Shown: one piece after another, positions 10,924 through 25,200 of the stretch | Numbering within the stretch: the first letter of the stretch is position 1 | Layout of the letters: every line of letters starts with the position of its first letter | Assembly: GCA_945859605.1 (NCBI GenBank) | Contig: OX243816.1 | Location: 42,444,864-42,508,863 of the forward strand | Direction of reading: 5' to 3' | From: Lumbricus rubellus | Taxonomy: Eukaryota; Annelida; Clitellata; Crassiclitellata; Lumbricidae | DNA length: 64,000 bases | Notes under the pieces: model-generated | Seen by the model: the letters and a program-made list of their open reading frames with translations, nothing else | What the model was told of the DNA's origin: nothing | Databases searched by the model: none | Position numbers and translations under genes: made by a program

Positions 10924-13900
10924 ATGGTGGACAAGGCAGATTTAAGGGTATGAATCGATATCAAATCGTTCTGTCAAACTTCCAGCTGATCAGATTAACC
11001 TTTGGAATACTTATTTCTTATTAGAACTCATCTGAAGAATGATCGCCAGGGATTTTGTCGCGTTCGATAGGTTTTTCTGGGCGCTCTTCTCCGCCAATTT
11101 TTCTCCAATGGAGAAAATATGTTTCTCGAGTAGAGAAATTTTCATTAATGAACTCGCGTGTGTGGGAATAGTACGAAACCGTGTTTTTGAAATCTCGTAT
11201 ATGTGGAGTTGCTAAACTACGCGTAAATACCAAACGAATCTTGCCATATTTGTGTTAGATTAAGAATTCCTCTGCTGGAGAAAATTTGTTTCTCCACTAG
11301 AGAAAATCGTAATGCGCGTGTTTGGGATCAGGTGGGTATGTGGTCAAAGGTTTCCGAGTTTGGATGAAACGCAGCCAATGCTTCAGCATATCATAAAAGG
11401 TGGCTCAGTAGTGAGCAATAGTTGGGTCTGTTAGCACTCTGACTGGAGTTTGACAGGTGTTTGCCTCTGCCGGTACGTACGTATGGATGTATCTAAGACA
11501 ACATGATATGGAATTGACCTCAGTGACGTTCCCGAGCTATGTGAAACCATGATTGCTAGCAGTGGCGTAGCTAGGATATTTGGCGCCCGGGGACGAACAA
11601 CGAATTTGGCGCCCCCCTCCCAGTTTCTTTTGTTCACATTGTTTTACTGTCTTTAGGCTACTCTTTAGAACGAACTCACACATGACTCCCACCATGCAGT
11701 TTGCCCACCTAATTCTACCTTGCCTTTTAATTTCACCTCATTCACTTACACTCACTCCTGCTACTAGCCTACTTGCCACCTAGTGGAACTCTTGACTGAA
11801 ACCGAATTCCTCAACCAATCATATCATGATTATAGCAGTGCACCAAGTATCACCATATTACTATCATAACCGGTACTGATTACCACTGTTGCATCATATG
11901 CAGTCTCATCAGCTTCACCTCCCTAGATTTTGACCTGGCATCGAAATAAATAGCCTCTCGAGGCTTGATTCGATATATTCGCCGGTGGGAATCTGTGTGG
12001 TTCTTTGTTGAGCGCAAAGAAACTCAACGATTTACATTAGACCTATAGCCTATAGCAGCGGTTCCCAACCCGTGGCCCGCGGGCCAAAAGGGGCCCGCGA
12101 GGCCTCACAAAATGGCCCGCCAGGCCTCAACAATGGCACTCATCTCTCAAAGAATTAACAAAAATATATGAAAAATTGACACTTTGGACAGGATAGAACA
12201 TAATATAATCATTTTCTATTGCAAATTACTTTATTTTGAAGTCAATGAACATCAAACATTCTACTTTGAATTAATTATAACAATTTTTATATGCTTTTAG
12301 TTAATTAAATTTTAGCATTGTGGCTCCCTAAATGCCCCAACGTCCTTTAACTAAGAAAAAGTGGCCCTCGTGTCCTCCAACTTAGCAAAAGTGGCCCTAC
12401 AGTCAAAAAAGGTTGGGAACCACTGGCCTATAGCCTACATTATTAAATATTTAGACCTAGACCTAACAGAAATTTCTTACTGCCCCTGAAGCTTTATGAT
12501 GTAAAATAATAGCTTTAGGCAATCTATCTATTTATTATAGGTAGACAAATAATTTAGATAAAGAATAATAATCTTATTTGTGCAATTAAAACATTGTTAT
12601 AATTTGTATTTAGACCGGTGACAAATCACAATACAAAATGATACGGTTTATACAAACATCACAAAAATATTAAACTAGGAACTATGGTGAGTCGTAATTC
12701 CGATTGATGTAGGCCTATATTATACATCAATCGGAATTTATTTACGACTCATCATACATTATATCATAACACGTAGGCCTACCTGCTGTCGACGAAAGAA
12801 CAAAAGTTTCAAAACTATGTAGGCCTATGTAGTTGATTTGTACTATATTAAGCTTATAACGCAAAACTAACAAACTTATTATTTAAGGTTAAATGGTAGA
12901 CCTAATTATTTGCATTCAAACAAAATGACAAGGCAGCACATAGGGCTTATGTCATTAGTTCATTTCTATGTCTAATACTGCTTCAGAAATTGATATCCAT
13001 GACACGGAGGCACTCTTGAAAGACCGCTAAAACTCTTGACCTCTTAACCCAATAACTATCTGGAACCCCTCCTCCCCGCTATCTACAAGTGTCAGTTTCC
13101 CAGATGGATTGTTGATGCAGTCACGGGCGAACAGTGCTAAGTCACATTAGCAGCCCATATATGGAGAGAAGCTCCTCGGTCTTCTCGGGCCAGCGTATAC
13201 CTCAGTCGTAGACGCGCTGGACCCCCGTAACGCCACCCTCCTTCAATTCGGCTATAGAGCAATGAATGCAGCCATAGGCAGATAATTATTCGTTCTGGTG
13301 TCACGTGATATTCTATCCTCCTTAAAGCTATCCAGGGGATGGATTAATCTATCCCCCGGATGAAATATACCGCCTTTTATACCGGTCTAGACTATCCGTG
13401 GGGATAAACCAGCGGTTCCCAACCCGTGGCCCGCGGGCCAAAAGTGGCCCGCCAGGCCTTAAAAAATGGCCCGCAATGCCTGAAAAACGGCCCTCATCTC
13501 TCGAAGAATAAACAAAATATATAAAAAATTGACCATTATGACAAGATATAACACATAATTATTTTCTATTATAAATTATAGTATTTTGACGTCTATAAAT
13601 AACATCAAACATTCTATTTTGAATCAATTATAACAATTTTATATGCTTTTAGTAAGAAAAATTTAGCATTGTGGCCCGCTAATGTCCTGTAGCTAAGAAA
13701 AAGTGGCCCGCTAGTCCTCCAACTTATAAAAAGTGGCCCTAAGGTGAAAAAAGGTTGGGAACCACTGGGATAAACAATTCTATCCCCTTTATTGAAAAAT
13801 GCGTATAATTGAAAGACTTATACCGTAATCAAAATTTAAAGTGACTCTAATTGTTTTAAGTGTCCTAAACAATGTTCAGAGCACGGCAACTCGAATTTAT

Positions 13901-16200
13901 TTAGTGACTCTAGGTGTTCTTAAGTGTTCTAAATGTTCTAAGTGCTCTAAACCCAAAGCAAGCACAACTATTTTGTAGGAATAAACATACCTGTTAGGGT
14001 CATTGTCCAAAACAAAGCAGATGGAAGTCAATTTGAAAAAATAAATAGGCTACACTCGGAAATGGCCTTTCCAACATCTCATCTGGGGGATACGATTAAT
14101 ACGGGTTATACTCTATTTCGTGACACCGGCAAAGGTTCCTTCCCACCAAGGTTGACCGCACGAGCTTGTGCTAGGTGGCTCATTAACTGGGGTGGTGGTA
14201 TTTCTAAGGGGAATCTCTTGGGTGCAGCCAATCTCACTGATCTAACAACCATGCGTTGTAGTCCATGGCCATTTACAATGAGCATGGGGCGCCCCTATTA
14301 GAGCTCAATGGGGCGCCAAAATCATGTCTGACAAGCGGTTTTGAAAGTATAAATGAGAATCTAACTGGATTTTGGGGGCGCCCAAATAAAATCTGGCAAA
14401 TTTATAAGCTTATTGGATAAAATTAGCTGAAAAAGGCAGTGTAAAATGTCATTTTTAGCCCTCATTTTGGCGCCCCCTCCCCTCGGCGCCCGGGGACACT
14501 TGTCCCCCCCCCTGCCCCCCCCTAGCTACGCCACTGATTGCTAGGATTTTGCATACAGAGGCGCCTGTGATGCGGTGAAATTGGTCACCAGTTTTATTAT
14601 TCGTTATAAATTCTTTGATGCTATTCCTAGCAACCAAAACTCAACCACAGAATTTTTGACATTCCAAGAATCTAGCTGCTGGTATTAAGTGTATCAATGA
14701 CCTTGACCCTGTTTTGTTGCCTGTACAGCCATCTAATATTAACCAACATTAGCTGGAGACATTTTCCACTAGTTAGCGTTTAATCTTGAGTAACCATCGC
14801 AGTTCTTCCCTATGTAGGGAATGTTTAGCTTTGAACTAGAGACATCCAGATACCAGAGAACTCTCAAATGCTTGTGCTCATATGGAAACATGAAAAGCAA
14901 CATTTAATGATGTATGCTACACCATATATGAGAACTGGTTCTTAATTCGACGCGAAACTGGGCCGCAAGTGTAAGATATTTGTGCTAGTGAATGTTTTTT
15001 GCCACTGCCAGATATAAGTAAGTAAGTAAGTAATCTTTATTAGCACTAGACAAGCGCTTGTCCTTTGCAAGAAATATATACTTACAGTGGCAAAACATAG
15101 CACAAAAATTAGCACATAATATTTAGTATCTGCCTCTGTTTGCAATAGCCTCCCATTTGGTCTGCGTTCTTTTCTGTGGAAATTGTCTAACTCTTTTTAT
15201 AAACTACTCAAGATTTTCCTCTTTGGTTGTGTCGGAAGCACCTCTGAATAGTTATCTTAAAAGAACTCTATATAAATGAATTCGTCCAATAGATAGATAA
15301 ACATTACAGAATATTGGGCAGAGCTTGAACTCCTACAATTATTTCTATTTTCAGAATATGATCATGACATTCAGGGTATCAGAGCTTCAATTACTGCTCG
15401 GCCTCACGAGCCAAAGTCGTTACGGTCGCAAGACGGAACTCCTGCAGCGAGCGCTTGCGATGGTCGAAAACGGAGTCTCGCTCCCGGTTCAGTTAAAAAT
15501 ACGGGAGCTCTATCAGAAGTTCACTCCGCGAGTTCCTGGCTGTAATCCCACTTTCTCAATTCCACAAAATACTGCCGGTAAGTGGGTATATTGTATTTTA
15601 TTTAATAATTTATAAAGTGCCTCTGGTAAGGGTGAACCATTCAGATACACTCCCAGGGCTCAAGGTTTTGTGAGAAGAATCAGATTTTGAGTAGAGAGAA
15701 GGAAGAAAAGAGACTTCCAGACAGAAGAGTAGTTTGGTGGTTGGTTGTAATGGGAAAGTGGGTTGAATTTGATGTGTTTTGCGTTTGAATTTGATGTGTT
15801 TTGCGGTTGAATTTGATATGTTTGCGGTTGAATTTGAATATTTTAAACGGATGTGCTGAAGAATATATGGCTGCTTAATATTAATAATGAAAATTTGAAA
15901 ATATTTTTCACTTTTGTCTCAGACTATGGAGCTAGTTTTTGAACATTTGTATTCGCACTCTAATGCCTGTGGGTCCCACCTTCAGGAATGGCCTCATATC
16001 CACCTGTTTTTTCCCATAGAACCCTCATATGACATTTTTGTGGCTATGATGGGATCATCCCCTTTGAGTAGATCTACCTGTATATATAATTTCTCCGATT
16101 GAATGAATGAATGCACTGCTTTCAGCTTGATTTGCTGCTAATGCTCGTAACAGGATGTTGCAGAATTGTTGCTCAAATTACTATGTTTGCACACGCATGA

Positions 16201-16241
<41 letters not shown>

Positions 16242-19200
16242 TGAACACACGCACGCACAGTCAGTACCGGATTTTGTGCCATTTCAGGTCGAAGTACAAT
16301 TAATGTAAATACGGGGACAATACACAAGGGACTGTGCGAGCTGCTGAACCAGAATGGTCAGACAATGACGACGACGGCGACGTATCCTGAAGTGAAGTTC
16401 AAGCACCTGCCTTTCTATGACCTCCTTGGTGAAATCCTGCGACCTGTCAGTCTAGGTGAGAAACTTCAATCTACTTTACGTATCACTGTAGATCTGTATC
16501 ATATGACATTTCAAATCTTGTTCATTCATTCATTCATGTATTTATCTAGCACCTCTTCAAAGAAACTGCTCCCGACTCCAACATGGCCCCAAAGAACAGT
16601 TTTCAACACTTGTGCTTTTCAAGTGCAGCGTACTGGTGTTGTTATTCTGCCCAACTTGATGAACAAAATATGCTCTAGCCTGTATATGAAGCAGCTGACC
16701 CAGCGTATTTGCTATGTACTTCAAGGGAACCAGTAGTTGGCAATTTCAGTTCACTAAATATCGGCAAAAGCAGACTTTGTTTTCATTGACTGACATTTCA
16801 TAAGATGACTTGTTCTGGAAGAAACCAAGGATAAGTTTGGTAGGAAGTGCATGACGAGCTTACGAGCAGCCTGCCGCCGATTGGAATGGGAGTGTTCCGG
16901 TCAAAGGAAGAACTTTGCATTTGTTTGTGAAGTAGATTATACCCGATTGTCTCATTGTTAGAGTATTGGACGGTAATGGTGGATGGGAAAGAGTCCGGCT
17001 GTCTGTGATTTACTTGGGTGCAGGGCACTTGCCACTTCTGGAAATTCGGACCAACGTTTTGGTTTTAACAAATTTGAGTCCGTTGCCATTGTGTTCTCGC
17101 CACACTGTGTCAAAAAATAGATGATTGTGAGTTTATACCCCAGCCAGGTCAGACACATATTTGTGATGTTCCTGGTAATTTCTGCTCCACCTAGGCCCCT
17201 ATTCAACACTCAGCTATATAGTGAGTGCATTGGCCGTTTTCTGTTTCATAAATAACTCAAGTTGTTATATTCTTTAGACAAAAGATTTTTTCTTCCATCT
17301 TTTTAGTTCCACGAAGTTCGACGAAGCAACAGGAAACGCGGATAAGTTTCTCCCTCAATGATCAACAGATCCAGGAAATCACAATGTCAAGGTGAAGTGA
17401 ACATTCTTAACAAATGTCTTCTTCTAAGTAGTAATGCATCTTCGGGGAGGGGGCCGTCATGTAGTGGGGATTCTTTGATTTTGAGCTGGAGGGTTCCAGG
17501 TTCGAATCCACCCCAAGCCACCAAGTTGGGACCTTGAGCAAGTCCTTCACTCACAATTGCTCATGCGCTTCGGCGTGAAACTTTCTCACCAATGTTTTCT
17601 ATTATGTTGCATTTTCTGACAATTTTTTCCGACGATTGGCTTGTAATAAAATCTTTATTGATTTATCAATATATCTATGTCCAGGCAGAAGAATTTCTTT
17701 TAAACTACCTGTAGTATACTGTGTAGGAGCATTAAAGCTTAAAAAACAGCCACAATACTTGAATTCATTAATTCGAGAATTTCTATATTTCTGTAGTTGC
17801 CTCTTCAATGGGACTACTCAGAAGCACTCCCATATCTAGCATTGGAAGAAAGCACAATTTTGAGTTGAATTTTAGAAAATTCTCTAAGGAAGCAGATGTG
17901 CCTCCTGTTATAGACCATTCCAGACCACTGTTATATTATGTTTCTATGATGATTGCATGCTTTAGGAGTGGGTTCAATTCCAACAAACTGGAGTACAACG
18001 TACAGGTCCAGCTGAGGTTCTGCCTAGTAGACACCGCGGCCAGACAGCCGGACTCTTTCCCATCCACCATTACCGTCAAAGTAAACGGCGTACTGGCTGC
18101 GCTACCGGTAAGAAGCACTACCAGTGCCTTCGTATTCACTAAGTTTTTGTTTGTTTGTTTTTATGTGCAGTTGTGCACTTATTATTGTACCCCTTCAAGC
18201 TCTCTACTCAGAGGCGCTTCCGACTAGAGCGCGGACACTGCATTGGAGTTTCACACTGAAGCGCTGAGTAATTGCGAGTGAAGGACTTGCCCAAGGTCCC
18301 TGCACGGCGACTTGAGATGGATTCGAACCTGCAACCCTCCGGCTGCAAGACAATGAACATACTCACTACAAAACTGCACCCCACGAAGTATGTAGCAGTA
18401 ATGTGGAGGGTGCAATTTGTGAGGTGGGCGGAGATATGCCTGAATCGTCCACTTTGGTTGGCTGTGGTCTGATGTGGGCTGACATTTGATGTGTCGTTAC
18501 GTGGTGCCTGGTGTATTAGACATCAGAATGATTAACAAGCTGTGTCTGTGTCAACTTGTCAGTTTGAACAAATCTATATTGATTGATGGCTTTGCAAATT
18601 TAAAAAAAAAACAGTACAATATTTACAACGTGCTTATAATAGCAGCTCATCTTCAGAGGACTATCTATCTTTGTTCGTATTTAGATGTTTACATCTTGAC
18701 TCGTATTTCTGTGATTATTGAGTACACTGCAAGTTGTAAAGTAAATTAGACATGGACTGTGATGTTGACAGCAGCTGTATAAACTGGTGAGTGAGTAAGT
18801 ATATTCTTTATTAACCAATAGTTATTGCTGATCAGACTTTGGTGTATCAACATCTAATATACTCATTTATACTCAGAGGTCCTAAATGCCAAGTTGTACT
18901 GAAATGTATTCCATGTTTTCTTGCCATTGTAACCTTAACAAATTTATAGCAGCTTTGTGAGCACTGATTTGTCAAATTGTCCTTTCTCATTAAAATCCTT
19001 AATTCTCCGAATTTGCTGTGACATTTTTAGTTGTCATATTCAATGATCATCATCATGACTCTCGCATTTTCTCCCAGGACAAGTGCAAAGAGATTACAGT
19101 ATTTTCCGGACTATGTGTTGATCCGTTTGCATAAGGTGAAGCGATGCAAAAGCAGCAGAAAATTATAAAATCATTACATCAAAACCAGTAAATCATCAGT

Positions 19201-22200
19201 ACTGCCAGACATGTCATACCCACACACAGATCTATTTTCAGACGGGTAATAGCACGTGTACTAGCAGTGGCCGTGAATATTTGGCCATTATTCGCAAAAA
19301 AAATGTAACCTGTTGTTGAAACTAAACTTTCTGCACTTTGAAGAAGAAAAGAATTAAAATTGGTATTTTTTGTGGTTTTATAGCGGTTTTCAATTTTGAA
19401 GTTAAAGATAACCTTTGCTATTTGTTATGATTTTAAAACATTTGATACATGTATACTTGGTTCTATACATCTCAGGTAGCTGATGAGATCCAAAGATGAT
19501 ATATTGACTGATAGAGAGGCAGAACTTTAGATGTTAAACAGATTAATCAGTGATCAATCAGTTCAACACCTTTATATGTAAGTCGAAACTCTTGACTTGT
19601 GTTCTGGAAAATATGTTACTTGGATCTCATTCGCTTGGTGACCTGAGGTGAATGTAGCTTGTTATAAAGTACTCAATGGACAATGAGCACCTCTGAGTAG
19701 AGATCTTGAAGTGGCGCTATATAAATTTATGTCTTTATGTGATTGGCTGGTTATAAAGTGATCAATGGACAATGAAGCATGTTATAAATTACTCAATGGA
19801 CCATGTTATTAAAGTACTTAGTGGATCATGTTATTAAAGTACGCAGTGGATCATGTTATTATTTAAGTACTCAATGGATCATGTTATAAAGTACTCAACT
19901 GTTCATGTTAAAAAGTACTCTGTGCACTTTTTATCTCTCGTTATTTTGTTTGCAAAAGAATCCCATTCCGACGAATAAACCCGGGGCACAAGCGAAGCGA
20001 CCTAGTCGACCTGTAGATATTACGACGCTATGTCGATTCTCAAACTCCATAAACAACAGCATCACGGTTTCGTGGATAACGGAAGAAACCAAGGTAACTG
20101 CTTTTGTTATTAACTGACCAGTATTGTATGCAAATGACCTTCTTCTGTACTTTTCTGTCAATACCATCAGCAATCAGAACTTACATTGCACCCCTGATTG
20201 ATAGAAATTGCAATGCATCCGGAATTACTGAGCATCTAGTTTGTAACTGTAAAAAGTACAATTACGTTACGCCATTGCTTTGTCATGGGTTGTACTGGCT
20301 TCCAGTACAGTATTGTATGGACCGTAAACTTGCCCTGCCTGTGTGCAAGTCCCTCCCTTGGTATTGCACCAGAGTACCTCAATGCATACACTGCATTGGC
20401 ATATCGTCTTCTAGGTCAGGACAGGGTGCCCGCACATGGAGCAAGAGGGGGCACTTCCAACTACCCTGGAAAATTGACACCCATTTTTAATTACTACTTT
20501 TTCATTTTAACAAAATCCTTGACACCATATCATTAATGATGACAGAGTGAAACTGAGAAATTTAAATTTAGAAACATATATCAAAAATACCCATGGATGT
20601 TCAGTTGTTCACGCAATGATTTTCCTGATTTACATTTTTACTCTCTATTTTGAAAAAAGCTGAACTGTGACCATTGTGTCGTGTTGCCCTGCTAAAATAT
20701 CTGGAGGCTCCTATAGGCTGGGGCTTCTTTTTTTCGATGTCAGGTGTGTTTCGATCTACTTTATAAAGCTTTTGACATTATGTACTTCAGAGCAGTTGTT
20801 CATGAGCGCTGGTTGACATGTTGTAGACTTACTGTCTGGCCATTTATCTTGTCAAGCGTCTTGATTCGAGCATTCTACTACAGAGACTGAAACGAAGTGG
20901 AGCGTGCAAACCCGAACAGACGAAAATGATGAGTAAGTTAATCAATCAATCATTCATTTGTTTGTTTCAAGAATTTACTTTGCGCGAAGAACATTAATAA
21001 TGCTAGTAATTGCAGTTTTAGAATCGGACGAAAAAGTTATTCTTTGACGACAAAGAAAGACAAGTTTGATATATTTATACCTGTCAGATATAGCATAGAG
21101 GACAAAGAAGAATTGGTTCTATACTTCCCTTTAACCCTTTGCCGACCAAATTTTTTTGGAGTAAATGGTATATATGGGAAATCCTACACCCTAAGTTGGT
21201 AAAGGGTTGTTAACACTTTAGCGTTGAGAATGTGCCATAGTGACTGGGAAAACAATGCATCATGTTGTTAAGCTGTTCAGTCATCTGACAGATGTAGACA
21301 TAATTAGGTCTCCCTTACACCAAAATTGTATTGTGCTTTAGGGCATTATTTAGTGCTGGCTCTTCCAGTGTTTGAAATTCAATGTCCGATTTGTGCCATC
21401 TAGCATTTTGTAATTAATTCAATGGAACAAAACTCAAGCATCATCTGTTTGACCCAGCCTAGTCTCAATAACTTCACATTCTCGTTTTTCTCACTTGCCT
21501 TATTTCAACCTGGCTTTCTCTAATAGGCTACGACTTTTACTTATCTAGTAGGCATTAGATTAAATCTGAGTTCATGTCAAGCAAGTGTTTTTGATTCTTT
21601 ATGGTGTCAGCAAATGATCTTATCTCCCTCACATTACCATCAGATTCCCGCTGACTGTATACAGCGGGGTACTCATTTTATCGGTGAAATGCACCAGGAG
21701 AACATTATTCTGTTTGGAACAGCATACAAAATGCTCAGTGAAAAGGACATTACTGCCAGTTGAAATCTCCATTTTTGATCTAACATAATTCGCTTTGCTG
21801 TTACGCTTGTTGCATTAAACATGGAATATTACGTTGAAGTTGTCTTATTTGTAAGGCCGTATTCATTTACGTGCATGCTGTGCTTTGTTTTGTTTTCATG
21901 TTCGCAGTTCGAGAAAAGTTGTCACTAGATCGTGATGCAGAACTTGCTACTACTAGTCTACGTATTTCCTTGCGTTGTCCAGTAAGTAGTACAGATGCAA
22001 TCTCAGCTGTGCGATTGTGCGTGGGAATCCAATTGGTTTAGCGCCACAATATATGTGCGTGGATTTGCCGCTGAGCATTGTACTTTTTCTGTTGTATTGC
22101 TAAGCGATGAAACTGCAGTCTTGAACAACAATCAACACTGTACAAAGTGTACAATGTACATTCTATTGCAGCAACTGCCTGTGCTTAGTTTGCTAAAGTA

Positions 22201-25200
22201 GTGAAGTGGAGATAACTGGTCAGTTTGCTCAGCATGAGAATCTTTGTATTTAAGTAACTGGGATGAGGGAGATTACTTGAAAAAGTTAATTACTTTTGGG
22301 CATATAATCGAACTTCAAATTACGATTTCGTGGGAAATGTAATTGAATTACAAGTATTTAAATTGCTGTCCTTCTCTTGTTCCTTAGCGATGGAAGTTGA
22401 CAGGCACATTAATGTACATGCATCTATCTTTGAGAGTATCAATGTTTTCTGGTAAAATGCCTGTGTTTGACGTCAGTGTCTGGTCGGCCATGTTGCATCA
22501 AAGGGTGTTTGTCTCATTTCGTGCAGAACAGATGAATGCTGTTGTTATTGCTTGTTAGTTAGGAAAGGTGCGCATGAAGCTGCCGTGCCGTGCGGTCACC
22601 TGCAACCACCTGCAGTGTTTCGACGCTGAAACGTTTCTGCAGATGAACGAGAAGAAGCCGTCGTGGATCTGTCCGATCTGCGATCGTCCTGCAGAATTCA
22701 GCAAACTCATCATCGACGGGTCAGTCAGTGACGATAATAAGACTTTGGTTTCTTAAAAGATTCATTCAAAATGCACTTAGAGTGTAGTTTCCAGGGCTTT
22801 TTTTAACATGCAGTTGTACACAAAATGTGTACTTCTAAATTAATGGATTTGTGCAGTTGTAAAAGCACTTCTGTACCTGTAGTTAAAACAAGCAAAAAAT
22901 GGCCATTGTCCTCCGATTGGAAGTAATTTATCATTTAGGATGGGAAGAAAAAGAAGGGGGTTGTGCAGTTCTAAAAGTTCCTTAAAAACAGCCCTGGCAG
23001 TTTCATCCATGGTGTAATCAGTTTTCAGAACAGTTTTTTTTAACGATTTATTAAGACTGCTCTTTCAGTGCATTTTCATCTGTAGTTTAATTGGCTTGAG
23101 GTTGGTGGTATTGACGATGAAATGGGAAAGCAAAACAGAATGCAAATTATGTTTTGTTTTAGCATTATAATTTGGTCGTGTGTTGTGGGTTTTTTGTTGT
23201 TGTTGTGAATCTGAAATTGCGATTCGTTTGCATAAATTTGATGCTTAATATTGTATTTTGGTATTTAAAGTAAGACCTTCGTGAGCATTGCTCAATGTGT
23301 TGTACTGTAATTAATCAAAGAACATTGACAAAGCATCTCTAATAGAATGGACCGTTCAGAGACGCTCCCAGTGTGCAAGGTTATGAGAGAAGAAATAGGT
23401 TTTGAGAAAGCAGAGGAAGAGGGCCCATCCCCATTTATTATGTACAAATTTTTTTTCGACTCCCTCCCCTGTTGCAGCTCCCATATTTTGTGGAACTCCC
23501 ATGCATACATGCGAATAATGTTCACGACCCCTTACAAAAGTTAATTAACTAAAGTCATTCTATAAAACATTTATTTTACCACCATCATCAAGAACCAAGG
23601 GACCAGTGCACGTCTACAGGTGCCTGCTGCCATCCTCAGTTATTCATCGCCATTTTTGTCTTTCCAAGGCCGCATGTGTCTGGTCTTGTATTGGCGCTCA
23701 GCACCAGTCTGTTATGTTGTCTAGCCATTTCTTGTGTGGTCTGCCCCTCCGGTTTACTCCCTCCATTCTTCCGAACATTTATCCCTCTTTATTTTTCTGT
23801 CATCACTCATTCTGCATACCGGTATCTGACCAAATAACTCCAGCTTCCTGGTTTTGTCATAGGCTACTATTTATCTCTATTAAACATCATATTTGCAAGC
23901 TAAAACTTGTTTACTTTAATAAGCTTTACTGTATAGATCTGAACATAATTTAATTATAGTGCAATAAAATGCCATCAGATGAGTCCAACAGTATAATACA
24001 GAGTTGAAAATAGACTAATGTGGACGTCATGACTAGAAATTTATTTTGCCTATACATGTACCATTTATTGAGACCTTCACCCGTGTGTACCCGCCCCTGT
24101 GTGTACCCGCATGCAAATCGCCTAAATCCGGTGACCCCTCTCTGCGTACATAATAAATGGACAGACGCAACTAGAATTTGAGATCGACTACAGGAGAAAT
24201 TCATATTCAAATTAATGTATCCAAGAATGCATAATGGTATGAACTGAAAGTATTGAAGATCTTAACTCAGCGTTTTAAAACCGGTTGTAACACTTGCTCA
24301 AAGCCTTGTAGAACTTTGCATAACAACCAAGGGCTTTCTCAACAGAAGGCTGCAAGTATAAATGTTTTAGACGCCTTGTGAGCATTGGTTTGATTGGATT
24401 CGTGCGATGTTGTTGCAGTCTGTTCCTGGAAATAATCCACAATTCACCTGATTCAACGGAAATTGAACTGACAAGAGACGGCCAGTGGCACATCACTGGC
24501 ACCGAAGATGCTGATGAAAACTCGTGCAGCAGTCCGAGGGCCGAAGCACAGGAGATGCCAGGCAAGTTACGAGAATAATTAAGTGTTGTGGATGTTTTAA
24601 GTTAGTCTATGTGACCTCAGCCAAGAGAACGGAGTGCTTGTTGGGCGTGGACTTAATGACAGCTTCCATACGCTAATGCCATAGTGAAGCCATGGAAAAA
24701 AATTCTCAATGTTTGGTACAAAGCTTGTGCCATTGTGTACATGAAAATGTAAAATCATATGGCAGGAACATGCAGTAAATATTCAATCTCTCTGTTCCTG
24801 ATGCAGTAATTGCATTTTTAACTTTACTGAGAAACCAGTACAGCTTGTCTTTAAAGTGTAAAGTGGCCTTTTACATAGTTAAAATACAAATGCCCTTGAA
24901 CAGTCAGATTAACTGGGTTGTTGTAAAGTTGCAGTCATAAAGTTTAACCTGTTCATGTGCAGTGTTGATGTAAAGGTTACGTTCAATCAGATCAGCTGCA
25001 AGTGTTAGAAACGTCTGCTTTGATGAGACTATGTGAAGTGTGAGGGTTAATGTGTTACTGATGTGTTACTGGTGTGTTATTCACGTGTTCAGGAACTGCA
25101 CGGCCATTTGACGGAGACGTAATCGACCTCACAGAATCAGACGACGAAGCCGCGTACCAATATGATTCCAAGTCGCATCTGCAAGGCCTGACGAAGAACT

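Larger units (their letters stand above)
11560..14536. mobile_element. 3-kb hAT-like element with nested insertions, PIAS intron 1
   Basis: The inverted termini are CAGTGGCGTAGCTAGG and CCTAGCTACGCCACTG, flanked by ATTGCTAG on both sides (11552-11559 and 14537-14544), the 8-bp target site typical of hAT transposons. No transposase-sized ORF is present, so it is non-autonomous or decayed. Subterminal GGCGCCC motifs recur at both ends. Two smaller elements are inserted inside it (12056-12425, 13410-13767). Confidence 0.9.

Noticed and set aside
23606..23953. 115-aa plus-strand ORF in PIAS intron 9 with LINE-like flavour
   Set aside because: No motif clear enough to call it a retroelement relic.
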